Notes: generated by a model from the letters alone, not told the origin. Positions 6,368 through 13,542 are shown, counted from the first letter of the stretch. The stretch: DNA of 13,605 nt from an uncultured Lachnospiraceae bacterium (GCA_905236365.1 CAJOPP010000409.1:1-13605); one strand, 5' to 3'. A program made the numbers and translations.

Positions 6368-7537
6368 ATGCTGATTTTTACGTTGCCTGGGTGGTATAAG
6401 TCTGAAAGATACCCTGAAAATTGCTTGTTTATTTATGAACAGATGCAGGCAATTAAAGAAAAGGGACACTCAGTGGTAGTTTTAAGTGTACAACCTATTC
6501 CAATTCAACAAGGGAAAAAACCAGATCATAGAATTAAAAAAATAATTGATAATGGAATTGTTACTTATTATACAGAGATTATGTCAGTATGGCCGACAAA
6601 ATTTAAAAGCATATATGTTAATAGTTTCAGTAAGGCGCTGGGCAGATTGATCAATAGAGCAATCAACGAATTTGGGGTTCCTGATCTCTATTATGCACAC
6701 TTTTCTTTTGCGGCAGGATTTGCTGCTGTAAAGTTAAAAGGAAATGTTCCGCTAGTGACACAAGAGCACTTTAGTTTGTTGATGAACGAAAATATTGATA
6801 AGAAGATGAAACACTACATAAAAGAAACGGTTAGAAACTCGGATGCGTTTATTTGTGTTTCACAAGGTCTGCTTGAGTCTATAGAGAAATTTGTAGATGT
6901 TGATAGTTATAATGTTAAAGTAGTTACAAACATGATCGATCCGTGCTTCAAATACTATCCTCTTAAGCAAACCGATAAATTCGTTTTCTTCTCAATGGGC
7001 GGTTTGATTAAAAGAAAAGGTTTCGATTTATTGATTAAAGCTTTTTCTGAAGAATTTAAAGATGATGAAAAAGTAATTCTCAGAATAGCCGGACAAGGAG
7101 AAGAGAAAAAAAACTTAGAAGAGTGTATTCATAATCTTGGAATTGATAAAAGAATCGAGTTGATAGGGCAGATAGGCAGAGAGAGAACTCTTGAAGAGTA
7201 TACGAAATGTAATGCTTTTGTTTTGGCAAGCAGGGCTGAAACGTATGGCTTGGTCTATAGAGAGGCAATGGCTGTCGGAAGACCTATTATTTCAACAAGA
7301 CATGGAGGAATACGTACTGTTCCGGACTATGCAGGACATTTGATAGATGTAGATGATTTTTGCCAATTAAAAAGAGCATTGAGAGAAATCTATACTAATT
7401 ATGATAAATACGATGGAAAACTGATCTCTGAAAAGTGTTTGCAAGAGTGTTCTTCAGATTCTGTAGTTGAAAAAATCATTTCTGTTTTCGATGAAGTGAC
7501 ATGTAAAGCAAATATCCCATCTGATCAATTAGAGTAG
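6368..7537 (+). CDS. GT4 glycosyltransferase
   Basis: A 389-residue GT-B, retaining family-4 transferase. Its N-terminus (MLIFTLPGWYKSERYPENCLF) resembles the start of group 1 transferases that open with an open-cleft P-loop-like turn, here PGWYKSERYPEN. The acceptor domain includes YAHFSFAAGFAAVKL. The donor domain starts at FVFFSMGGLIKRKGFDLLI, and the EX7E motif is E291/E299 in SRAETYGLVYREAMAVGRP. It probably adds the third or fourth sugar of the repeat. The ribosome site GAGAGAAG lies six bases upstream of the ATG. The gene sits alone between the dehydrogenase relic and a promoter candidate. Donor and linkage are not predictable. Confidence 0.9.
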   Translation: MLIFTLPGWYKSERYPENCLFIYEQMQAIKEKGHSVVVLSVQPIPIQQGKKPDHRIKKIIDNGIVTYYTEIMSVWPTKFKSIYVNSFSKALGRLINRAINEFGVPDLYYAHFSFAAGFAAVKLKGNVPLVTQEHFSLLMNENIDKKMKHYIKETVRNSDAFICVSQGLLESIEKFVDVDSYNVKVVTNMIDPCFKYYPLKQTDKFVFFSMGGLIKRKGFDLLIKAFSEEFKDDEKVILRIAGQGEEKKNLEECIHNLGIDKRIELIGQIGRERTLEEYTKCNAFVLASRAETYGLVYREAMAVGRPIISTRHGGIRTVPDYAGHLIDVDDFCQLKRALREIYTNYDKYDGKLISEKCLQECSSDSVVEKIISVFDEVTCKANIPSDQLE

Positions 7538-7558
7538 AAATTCCTGATGTCTCATTTT

Positions 7559-7567
7559 TGATATAAT
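7559..7567 (+). promoter_or_regulatory. Candidate extended -10 promoter before wzy
   Basis: TGATATAAT contains a perfect -10 box (TATAAT, 7562-7567) with the extended TG element one base before it. No good -35 is seen at 16-18 bases upstream (TTCCTG at 7541 is 15 bases away), as is tolerated by extended -10 promoters. It would drive wzy and the genes after it separately from the upstream block. Confidence 0.4.
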
Positions 7568-7598
7568 AAAAAGGAATTATTTAGGCGGAGGATGCGAA

Positions 7599-8885
7599 TT
7601 GGTGTATAGTGCGAGTAAATTGGATAAATTTGGTATATTGCCAAAAAAGAAAGCCATGTTGATAGCTATAAATTCATTATTGTTCGCAATCTTATATGCT
7701 TTAGGTTATAACACTATCATTTATGCTTTAATTCCTGTTTTACTGTTAATTGAGTCCGTAAACGATTGCTTTTCTTGCCTGGGATGCTATATAGTCAGTC
7801 GATTGTATATAGGTGCGTTATATCCTTCTGTGGTGAATGTAGGACTGTTTACATTAGTTATTGTATCGCTGTTTTTGCATAATTTGAAGATGATCAGGCG
7901 CTTGAAAGGTGGTATTTTCGCATTAGCATCAGTCGTATTAGTGCTTCTTTCTTCCCTTTTTGGAATCAATGTAGACATCAATAATGCCATAATGATGCTG
8001 TTGTGTATTGCTCTGGTTATGGTTATTTATAATGCTTCTATTAAGAAAGAAGATGGTGGATTAGGGATAATCATATGGGCATACATATGGGCGGCAATTG
8101 GCATGATGGCATATTATGGATTGAGTGTATTGCGAAATGGCATAATACAGACAACGTATGGAAGGGCTTCTTTTAATGATAATATAAAGTCTTTAGCAAT
8201 CGTTATGGCAATAGGTGTATCGATTATTCTATATACCAAGATGGAAGGAAAGGCTCTATATAAGAATTTTGATTTTGGCTTTTTTTCATATATTCTTATT
8301 ATTCCAATGAGCGCTATATTGATTCTGACAACTGCGAGGGGAGTAATAGCAGCGCTCTTAATATCAATGATAGTTTTTTTACTATTCTCTAATAAATCAC
8401 AATTGAAAATATGGAACGCTTTTCCTCTTGTTATTTTTGTTATTATTTTTATTATTAGTATGCTGGACTCATCAGCATATAGAATTTCCAGAATTTTTGA
8501 AACAGAAGAGTTTGCGAGCATGAGTGGAAGGACAGAAATATGGGTTACTCATATAACATCGGTGCTTCATTCAGGACCCTTGCATATTATATTAGGAGTT
8601 GGTCCAGGTCAGATTCAACGTATAAATGGTTCGATCTATTATGCGCATTCCACATTTCTGGATTTTTTCTTTTGTTATGGAATACTTGGTATCATTGCAA
8701 TACTTGCTTTTGAATGGATAATATTGAAGAAATTACTGAAGGCAAAGGATGCAGTATTGTTAGCACTATTTACTTTGTCTGTAGTAATGTATTCGACTCA
8801 CGGGGGTACAGTAAACGCAGATATGTATCTTCTTCAGATTACTTTACTTCGGTTAAGTCAATCATTTGATGAATCATTGCAATGA
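7599..8885 (+). CDS. wzy: Wzy-type O-antigen/capsule polymerase, membrane protein
   Basis: The 428-residue product is very hydrophobic, with about ten or eleven predicted membrane segments. A longer extracytoplasmic loop in the C-terminal third holds SGRTEIWVTHI (from about residue 308) and GVGPGQIQRINGSIYYAHST. This loop pattern (a G.G.G turn followed by AHS/T.LDFFF and a helix with GI.G) is typical of O-antigen ligase/Wzy_C proteins, which join repeat units on undecaprenyl diphosphate outside the membrane. Sequence between Wzy proteins is poorly conserved, so topology and the loop carry the call. The start is TTG 7599, seven bases after GGAGG; GTG 7602 directly after it is equally possible. 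No wzz regulator is adjacent. A WaaL-like ligase role is less likely in a Gram-positive. Confidence 0.85.
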   Translation: MVYSASKLDKFGILPKKKAMLIAINSLLFAILYALGYNTIIYALIPVLLLIESVNDCFSCLGCYIVSRLYIGALYPSVVNVGLFTLVIVSLFLHNLKMIRRLKGGIFALASVVLVLLSSLFGINVDINNAIMMLLCIALVMVIYNASIKKEDGGLGIIIWAYIWAAIGMMAYYGLSVLRNGIIQTTYGRASFNDNIKSLAIVMAIGVSIILYTKMEGKALYKNFDFGFFSYILIIPMSAILILTTARGVIAALLISMIVFLLFSNKSQLKIWNAFPLVIFVIIFIISMLDSSAYRISRIFETEEFASMSGRTEIWVTHITSVLHSGPLHIILGVGPGQIQRINGSIYYAHSTFLDFFFCYGILGIIAILAFEWIILKKLLKAKDAVLLALFTLSVVMYSTHGGTVNADMYLLQITLLRLSQSFDESLQ

Positions 8886-8958
8886 TAAAAAAGAGGATAG
8901 GGACTGGGTTTAAGATACTGTTTCATAAATCAATTATGTTATAGGAGGCATTAGGAAT

Positions 8959-9477
8959 ATGAAAAAATTTGGCTATTGGGTAGCGAAGGTAAAAACTAAG
9001 ATAAATAAGTCACAGGCTGCTATGATTGACTTTTATCGTAAAAATGGTGTAACAATCGGAGATAATTGTCGTATAGCTTCTTATATAGGGATGAAAGAAG
9101 CATTCTTAATAGAAATTGGAGATAATGTGGTAATCTCGACAAATGTTACATTTGTGACACATGATTTTAGTTCTAAATTAATTTGGCCGGATAAAGGAGA
9201 ATTATTTGGAAGAATCAAGATAGGAAATAATTGTTTTATTGGACAAAATGCTACCATAATGTACGGCGTAACAATAGCGGATAATACAATTGTCGCTGCA
9301 GGATCAGTGGTAACAAAATCATTTCCGGAGAGTAATATAATTATCGGTGGAAATCCGGCTAAAGTTATTGGAACGTGGGAAAAATATAGAGAAAAGAATC
9401 AGGCGAATGTTATCAAAATGAAAGATATGATGAGGAGAGTACAGGAAAACGATGACTCATTCCTGGTGGTAAAGTGA
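8959..9477 (+). CDS. Left-handed beta-helix (hexapeptide-repeat) acyltransferase
   Basis: A 172-residue protein with successive hexapeptide turns: IGDNCRIASYIG, IEIGDNVVIS, IKIGNNCFIGQNATIM and VTIADNTIVAAGSVVT, then the family ending GGNPAKVIG (about residues 131-139). H68 in VTHDF fits the catalytic histidine of the maltose/galactoside acetyltransferase branch, with an inserted loop after it (SSKLIWPDKGELF). It most likely O-acetylates a sugar of the repeat unit using acetyl-CoA in the cytosol. A C-terminal charged helix follows the coil. AGGAGG lies ten bases before the ATG. It sits between the polymerase and the pyruvyl transferase fusion, consistent with a decoration role. It differs from PglD in lacking an N-terminal nucleotide-sugar domain. 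Confidence 0.88.
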   Translation: MKKFGYWVAKVKTKINKSQAAMIDFYRKNGVTIGDNCRIASYIGMKEAFLIEIGDNVVISTNVTFVTHDFSSKLIWPDKGELFGRIKIGNNCFIGQNATIMYGVTIADNTIVAAGSVVTKSFPESNIIIGGNPAKVIGTWEKYREKNQANVIKMKDMMRRVQENDDSFLVVK

Positions 9478-9480
9478 TTT

Positions 9481-9509
9481 TTGATTTCCTCTAGGAGCCG
9501 TGATAATAT
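9481..9509 (+). promoter_or_regulatory. Candidate internal promoter before the pyruvyl transferase fusion
   Basis: TTGATT (9481-9486) and TAATAT (9504-9509) are 17 bases apart, and TG stands one base before the -10. The -10 matches consensus at four of six positions, so it would be a modest promoter. It lies in the 68-base gap between the acyltransferase and the fusion gene. Confidence 0.3.
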
Positions 9510-9545
9510 TGTAAATGCCTGAGGTAAGAAAAGGATTATTCGAGT

Positions 9546-11270
9546 ATGAATTTTGTCAAAACAGTAAAACAAAAATGGTACAGACTTGTAGGCAAAACAA
9601 AATATTTTGAAAATGAGTGTGGAATCAAAGCCTATAATAAACCGGTGTTTTACCTTTCGGGATCAATACCTACAAAAATTATGGATTTAGATCCAGATGA
9701 TCTTTTCCTTGGATTTGACGGATTGTATGATAATTATACTTTGATAGATGTACCGATTGGTCAATCACCGCATTATGAATTAGTAAGAAGATTAAACGAT
9801 AATTTAAGAATAGAAGATTGCGATTACTTGAAAAGAGAAGAAAAAGGTACTTTGGATGGCCGTTTGGGCAGAAAAACAGTTAATGATGATTTTAGCAGAT
9901 TGACGAATCAATTTCTGAATTCAAAACAAGCGATTGAATCAGGCAACTATGCTTATCCAATAGTTTATCAGTTAAATAAGCGATATTACATAATGGATGG
10001 AAAACATAGAGCAGCGGTATGTAAACTATTAGGAGTCAACGTAAGATGTGAAGTAATCGATCTTGTGGCGATTAAATCCTATCCGTATCTCTCTGGGATT
10101 TATCCGATCATGCGAGATAACGAAGATAAATATAAAAAAAATATCATTCATATATGTCAGATATTGAGTGAGGGCGGGCAGATTGAGGAAACAGCGCCTA
10201 AGGTACTTATTGTGAATCGTAATCTAACAGATAACTTGGGCGATCAAGCTATTGGCAGAACGATGATTTCACTATTTAAAGAAGCAAAAGGTAACGTTTT
10301 TGTTGGTGAATACTCAAATATCGTAAAACAAATCCGAATTCAAGAAAAAAACATAAAAAAATGCAGCACTCAAAAAAACGCTTTGATCAATAAAATAAAG
10401 TGTAGTCAATTGGTTTATCCTATGAAATGGTGGATACAGAATAATGCCATATTTCAAATATTATATACCATGCAGTTTGACTACATATTGATTGGAGGCG
10501 GGGAACTGATACAGTCAAATATGAATTTCCCCTTGGCGTTAAGAACTTGGACGCGAATAATTCATAAAACACAGAGAAAATGTAAAACGACGCTGTTCAG
10601 TGTTGGAGTTACAGCGACGTATAATAATAAGGATTTGAAGCGTTATAAGGACGCGTTTCGATTGATAGATTCGATTATTGTCAGGGATAGACAGTCTTAT
10701 AATAATTGCTTAAATATATTCAATAGATCAGCTCAAATAATGCCTGACGTGGTTTTAAGTGGGTATGCAATTTGTAATGAAAAACACGAAGAAGTTACAA
10801 GGGATTGCATTTTATATGGAATAACTGACTTTTGCAGAATAAACAGATATCATCTTTTTGCCAAGACAAAAGAAGAATACTATGAAAAATCTATTTCAGA
10901 CTTGAAAATGATCTTTGAAAAGTATCCCGGCATGAAGCTTACTCTGTTTTATACTTCAAGTTCAGATAGAGATGCATGTGAAGAATTTGCATCTTTCTTT
11001 TCAAGCCGTTTTGAAAAAGAAATTCAAATTGCATGCATTCGAAATTTAGATGAACTGGTAGAGCTTTATTATAGTGCGTTTGCTGTCTATTCTCCACGTA
11101 TGCATGGTTGTATTCTGGCAGAAATTACAGAAGTGCCTAATATAACACCACTGTGCATTTCGCCTAAAATGATTTCGTATAAAAGTGAAAAGATACAGCA
11201 TGCAAATTGGGATCCTTGTGATGTTATTTTAGAGCAAGCGAAAACATGTATTGGGAGAAATGAATTATAG
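9546..11270 (+). CDS. Fusion of ParB-like domain with polysaccharide pyruvyl transferase
   Basis: At 574 residues this is much longer than a plain pyruvyl transferase (about 320-380). The C-terminal part (about 215-560) matches the CsaB/PssM-type polysaccharide pyruvyl transferase family (PF04230): NLGDQAIGRTM from residue 230, a central YILIGGGELIQ, and YSPRMHGCILAEI with the conserved RMHG (about 518-521). The family transfers pyruvate from phosphoenolpyruvate to a sugar as a ketal, or in some members works as a glycosyl-like transferase. The first 200 residues hold a domain with YYIMDGKHRAAVCKLLGV (D151, H154, R155), resembling the ParB/sulfiredoxin-like core motif D-G-x-H-R-x-A. No signal peptide is seen. 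AAGGA lies ten bases before ATG 9546. What the N-terminal domain does here is unknown; a kinase- or nucleotide-hydrolysing role is only a possibility. The gene lies between acetyltransferase and flippase. Confidence 0.82.
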   Translation: MNFVKTVKQKWYRLVGKTKYFENECGIKAYNKPVFYLSGSIPTKIMDLDPDDLFLGFDGLYDNYTLIDVPIGQSPHYELVRRLNDNLRIEDCDYLKREEKGTLDGRLGRKTVNDDFSRLTNQFLNSKQAIESGNYAYPIVYQLNKRYYIMDGKHRAAVCKLLGVNVRCEVIDLVAIKSYPYLSGIYPIMRDNEDKYKKNIIHICQILSEGGQIEETAPKVLIVNRNLTDNLGDQAIGRTMISLFKEAKGNVFVGEYSNIVKQIRIQEKNIKKCSTQKNALINKIKCSQLVYPMKWWIQNNAIFQILYTMQFDYILIGGGELIQSNMNFPLALRTWTRIIHKTQRKCKTTLFSVGVTATYNNKDLKRYKDAFRLIDSIIVRDRQSYNNCLNIFNRSAQIMPDVVLSGYAICNEKHEEVTRDCILYGITDFCRINRYHLFAKTKEEYYEKSISDLKMIFEKYPGMKLTLFYTSSSDRDACEEFASFFSSRFEKEIQIACIRNLDELVELYYSAFAVYSPRMHGCILAEITEVPNITPLCISPKMISYKSEKIQHANWDPCDVILEQAKTCIGRNEL

Positions 11271-11290
11271 TTGGTTTTGTTTAGAACTAT

Positions 11291-11296
11291 TATAAT
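11291..11296 (+). promoter_or_regulatory. Possible -10 element before wzx
   Basis: A perfect TATAAT lies in the 63-base gap before the flippase gene. No acceptable -35 is found at 16-18 bases (TTGGTT at 11271 is only 14 away) and there is no TG extension, so this may be chance in AT-rich DNA. Confidence 0.18.
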
Positions 11297-11333
11297 GTTA
11301 AAGTGAAAAAATGAAGCAGGAGAAATTTTTAAG

Positions 11334-12746
11334 TTGAGTAGAGAGAAAGAATTAGTAAAAAATACTTTTTTATTGTCGATTGGCAGATTATTGCCTAAGG
11401 CGTCTTCTTTTATAACGCTTCCAATTCTAACGGCGTATTTAACGAAGCGGGAGTATGGGACTTATGATCTTATAGCCACGCTTGTAATGCTGGCTGTTCC
11501 TATTGCTACTCTTCAGATTCAAACAGCTGCGTTTCGGTTTTTGATTGATTGTCGAGATAATAAGGAAGAATGTTCAGTAATAATTTCCAATATTTTTATT
11601 GTAACTATTCCGATAAGCATTGTCGTAAGCATCATTATTCAGTTCTTCTTTTCCGAATGGAATGTTTATATCAGGATACTCATTGCAGTTTATTTTTTCC
11701 TTGATACTATTCAAGCGACTATTGGGCAAGTATCACGTGGAATTGGCAATAATAAAGCTTTTTCTATTAGTGCAATTATTGCTTCTGCAACATCAATGAT
11801 TACAGTTATTGTAACAGTATTTTGTATGAAGATGGGATTGCTGGGTGTATCCATTGCACTGGTCTTGTCGCAGCTTATCAGCGCGATATACCTGATTTAT
11901 AAAATTGATTTATTCTCATATTTATCAATTAGCAATATTTCGACTAAATGTGTGAAGGAACTCTTGGCGTATTCATGGCCTATGGTTCCCAATAATCTGT
12001 CGGGGTGGGTTTTAAAACTTTCCGATCGTCTTGTTATAACAGGATTTCTTGGGATAGAAGCGAACGCGGTGTATGCTGTAGCAAATAAAATTCCCTCTCT
12101 GCTATCTACTGCACAGACAATCTTGGTGATGGCATGGCAAGAAAATGCATCAATTGCTGTAGAGGATAATGATGCAGATAAGTATTACACTAAAATGCTG
12201 GACACAGTTTTCAATTTTATGTTTGGGTTTACTGTTTTACTGATTGCCGCAACACCGATTATCTTTAAAATACTCATAAGAGGAGACTATGCTGAAGCAT
12301 ACTTCCAGATGCCGATTCTTATTCTGGCAATGTTCTTTTGCGTTATGTCTTCTTACTTTGGAGGTATTTATATTGCACATAAAAGGACGGTTAATGTTGG
12401 TATTACCACAATGATTGCTGCCGTAATTAATCTGGCAATTGATCTGATTTTTGTGAACATGATAGGTATTTGGGCGGGTTCAATATCAACATTAATCGCG
12501 TATGTATTTTTGTATGTTTACAGATTGTTTAATTGTCAAAAATTTCAGAAAATTGATATTAATTATAAAAAACAAGTTCTTTTGGTTTTGATCATGATAG
12601 TGCTTTTGATAAGCTGCTTTATGCAAAAAACTGTTTTGAACATTATCAATATTGTAGCAGCAGTCATGTTGTTTGGTTTTTTTAATAAAGATATTGTAAA
12701 AAAAATGTTCCATCATCATGCGCTAAGGCAACGCAAAAGACGATAG
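11334..12746 (+). CDS. wzx: Wzx-type repeat-unit flippase (MATE/MOP superfamily)
   Basis: The 470-residue product is hydrophobic along its length, with about twelve to fourteen membrane helices. Its opening, LVKNTFLLSIGRLLPKASSF followed by ITLPILTAYLTKREYGTYDL, is the classic start of polysaccharide-transport proteins of the MOP exporter superfamily. The middle has the paired-half hallmark SWPMVPNNLSGWVLKLSDRL. It would flip the lipid-linked repeat unit from the inner to the outer face for Wzy. The start is TTG 11334, with AGGAGA ten bases upstream; no ATG in frame fits the conserved N-terminus. The tail is basic (HHHALRQRKRR). It is the last gene of the polysaccharide locus. I see no strong terminator directly after it; the first good one is at 13116. 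Confidence 0.92.
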   Translation: MSREKELVKNTFLLSIGRLLPKASSFITLPILTAYLTKREYGTYDLIATLVMLAVPIATLQIQTAAFRFLIDCRDNKEECSVIISNIFIVTIPISIVVSIIIQFFFSEWNVYIRILIAVYFFLDTIQATIGQVSRGIGNNKAFSISAIIASATSMITVIVTVFCMKMGLLGVSIALVLSQLISAIYLIYKIDLFSYLSISNISTKCVKELLAYSWPMVPNNLSGWVLKLSDRLVITGFLGIEANAVYAVANKIPSLLSTAQTILVMAWQENASIAVEDNDADKYYTKMLDTVFNFMFGFTVLLIAATPIIFKILIRGDYAEAYFQMPILILAMFFCVMSSYFGGIYIAHKRTVNVGITTMIAAVINLAIDLIFVNMIGIWAGSISTLIAYVFLYVYRLFNCQKFQKIDINYKKQVLLVLIMIVLLISCFMQKTVLNIINIVAAVMLFGFFNKDIVKKMFHHHALRQRKRR

Positions 12747-12813
12747 ATAAAAAGAGATGCTTACTGTTTTCTGAATATGCATGGATGGGCTCTTAAAAAA
12801 TATCATGATACCA

Positions 12814-12839
12814 GGTTCAAAACATAGCTGCTTTGAACC
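12814..12839. repeat. Inverted repeat, 8-bp stem
   Basis: GGTTCAAA (12814-12821) pairs exactly with TTTGAACC (12832-12839) around a 10-base loop. No T-run follows on the + strand. Read on the minus strand, a TTTTTT run comes only about 20 bases further on, past the palindrome TATCATGATA (12801-12810), so a terminator role is weak either way. Confidence 0.4.
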
Positions 12840-12846
12840 GAGAAAT

Positions 12847-12874
12847 ACTGCAGTTGAACTGCAGTGAGTCACTG
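12847..12874. repeat. Two overlapping perfect palindromes
   Basis: ACTGCAGTTGAACTGCAGT (12847-12865) is a perfect 9+1+9 palindrome, and CAGTGAGTCACTG (12862-12874) is a perfect 6+1+6 palindrome sharing its last four bases. The two cannot form hairpins at the same time. Symmetry this tight suits a dimeric protein site or a recombination site better than a terminator, and no T-run follows. Confidence 0.45.
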
Positions 12875-13048
12875 ACCGGGGAATGTGAACTTCCTATAAA
12901 TGTTAGAACCCGCGCTGATAACCGCAACGGGTCCGGCTGAAACAACCAATTTCGGCTCAAAGAGCCAACCAATAGAAAAGTCATTACGAAGCTGCTCATA
13001 TCCTTTATACCGGTGAATGACCAAATACCCCAGTAGAAAAGGAGGAAC

Positions 13049-13087
13049 ATGAACAACAGTAATGACGCGGAAAACCCTTGCCGTTAA
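13049..13087 (+). CDS. Possible 12-residue leader peptide
   Basis: ATG 13049 is preceded by AAGGAGG only three bases away and overlaps the stop of the 11-codon frame before it (ATGA). It encodes MNNSNDAENPCR and stops at 13087. About 28 bases later comes an intrinsic terminator. A short peptide with a strong ribosome site before a terminator is the layout of an attenuator, but the spacing is tight and there is no clear antiterminator hairpin. The alternative is a chance frame next to the ribosome site of the 42-codon frame starting at 13062. Confidence 0.28.
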   Translation: MNNSNDAENPCR

Positions 13088-13190
13088 GTATGGGCCGAAA
13101 ACAATACAGCATTTTAACGCTTTGTCATTTGACAAGGCGTTTTATTTTGCCCGAAAGAAGTACCAATGTGCTTATATTGCAACGAACTAA
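13062..13190 (+). CDS. Possible 42-residue protein of unknown function
   Basis: From ATG 13062 a frame of 42 codons ends with TAA at 13188-13190. The product is basic and has a natural-looking composition, with KYGPKTIQHFNALSFDKAFY and then FARKKYQCAYIATN. The AAGGAGG at 13039-13045 is 16 bases upstream, too far to be optimal. The frame runs straight through the terminator hairpin at 13116, whose stem codes for part of FNALSFDKAF, so coding and terminator readings conflict. It overlaps the next frame by 25 bases. Read across a one-step frame change it would continue as ...YIATN/ELIKAIDNYIKK, which may mean one gene broken by a frameshift. I recognise no family. Confidence 0.3.
   Translation: MTRKTLAVKYGPKTIQHFNALSFDKAFYFARKKYQCAYIATN
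13116..13148 (+). terminator. Intrinsic (Rho-independent) terminator
   Basis: AACGCTTTGTC (13116-13126) pairs with GACAAGGCGTT (13131-13141), with one G-T wobble, around the loop ATTT, and is followed by TTATTTT. An 11-bp stem with a 4-base loop and T-rich tail is a good terminator. It is the first convincing one after the flippase gene and could end the whole polysaccharide transcript. It could also act as an attenuator behind the short peptide at 13049. Confidence 0.62.
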
Positions 13191-13489
13191 TCAAGGCGAT
13201 TGACAACTACATCAAAAAGGCGGACGGAGACATTGCAGACGCATCCTTGTGCTTATATATCGCTCGTAAGGCATTAAACGCAACCACCGCCATGCAGTCG
13301 TTTGAGGTTAGTGTAAATACCCTATTCCATAAAGCAAAAAACATAAAGCAAGGTTGTTTGTCTCGCTTTATCTGTTATAATCCGAGTTTCTTTACGCTTT
13401 TCCCCGATAAGCCTCTCAAAAAATCCTTATTTTTACATCAAAACCGATTGATTTTTGCCGGCCTGTATGCTATACTGTATGATAGATGA
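13166..13489 (+). CDS. Small protein of unknown function, 3' half doubtful
   Basis: ATG 13166 opens 107 codons. The first about 65 residues look like real protein: NELIKAIDNYIKKADGDIAD, then a likely helix SLCLYIARKALNATTAMQSFEV, both amphipathic and with balanced codons. The ribosome site (GAAAGAAG) is weak. From about 13360 the frame runs through a hairpin and two promoter candidates, and its product (FICYNPSFFTLFPDKPLKK) no longer looks natural, so the true gene is probably truncated with chance read-through. It may be the remnant of a small gene from a mobile element, but I recognise no family. The preceding 42-codon frame overlaps its start. Confidence 0.35.
   Translation: MCLYCNELIKAIDNYIKKADGDIADASLCLYIARKALNATTAMQSFEVSVNTLFHKAKNIKQGCLSRFICYNPSFFTLFPDKPLKKSLFLHQNRLIFAGLYAILYDR
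13343..13381 (+). promoter_or_regulatory. Promoter candidate overlapped by a hairpin
   Basis: TTGTTT (13354-13359) and a perfect TATAAT (13376-13381) are 16 bases apart, with TG one base before the -10. The -35 lies in the loop of an imperfect inverted repeat: ATAAAGC (13343-13349) pairs with GCTTTAT (13365-13371), extended inward by three pairs after one mismatch. The inverted repeat could be an operator or a leftover terminator stem. It points toward the gene at 13543. Confidence 0.35.
13448..13476 (+). promoter_or_regulatory. Promoter of the zinc-ribbon gene
   Basis: TTGATT (13448-13453) and TATACT (13471-13476) are exactly 17 bases apart, with TG one base before the -10 (extended -10). 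Transcription would start near 13483, giving a leader of about 60 bases. This is the strongest-looking promoter in the right part of the window and it lies squarely before the gene at 13543. Confidence 0.58.
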
Positions 13490-13501
13490 ATATAATATAA
13501 T

Positions 13502-13523
13502 GGCGGCAAGGTGATCTGCCGTC
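13502..13523 (+). other. Hairpin in the 5' leader of the zinc-ribbon gene
   Basis: GGCGGCA (13502-13508) pairs with TGCCGTC (13517-13523), with one G-T wobble, around an 8-base loop. It ends eight bases before GGAGG and leaves the ribosome site free. No T-run follows, so it is not a terminator; it could stabilise the message. Confidence 0.3.
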
Positions 13524-13542
13524 AAAAGCCGGAGGTATAACA

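Larger units (their letters stand above)
12747..13061. other. Gene-poor junction stretch after the polysaccharide locus
   Basis: About 315 bases with no gene I can defend. Base composition becomes clearly more GC-rich from about 12870, unlike the AT-rich flippase gene. The stretch holds several short perfect palindromes (listed separately), plus GGCTC-AAA-GAGCC at 12954-12966. Tiny frames follow each other on the + strand: 12900-13016 (38 codons) is followed at once by ATG 13017 (11 codons to 13052). Two minus-strand frames (13056 to 12817 and 13135 to 12869) lack ribosome sites and overlap these structures. The change in composition suggests a boundary between two modules. Confidence 0.5.

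Noticed and set aside
8114..8521. Minus-strand frame of 135 codons.
   Set aside because: Antisense to the polymerase gene; long antisense frames are common opposite hydrophobic coding sequence and there is no ribosome site.
12817..13135. Two overlapping minus-strand frames (79 and 88 codons) after the flippase gene.
   Set aside because: They overlap each other in different frames, run through the palindromes, lack ribosome sites, and neither product has a recognisable motif.
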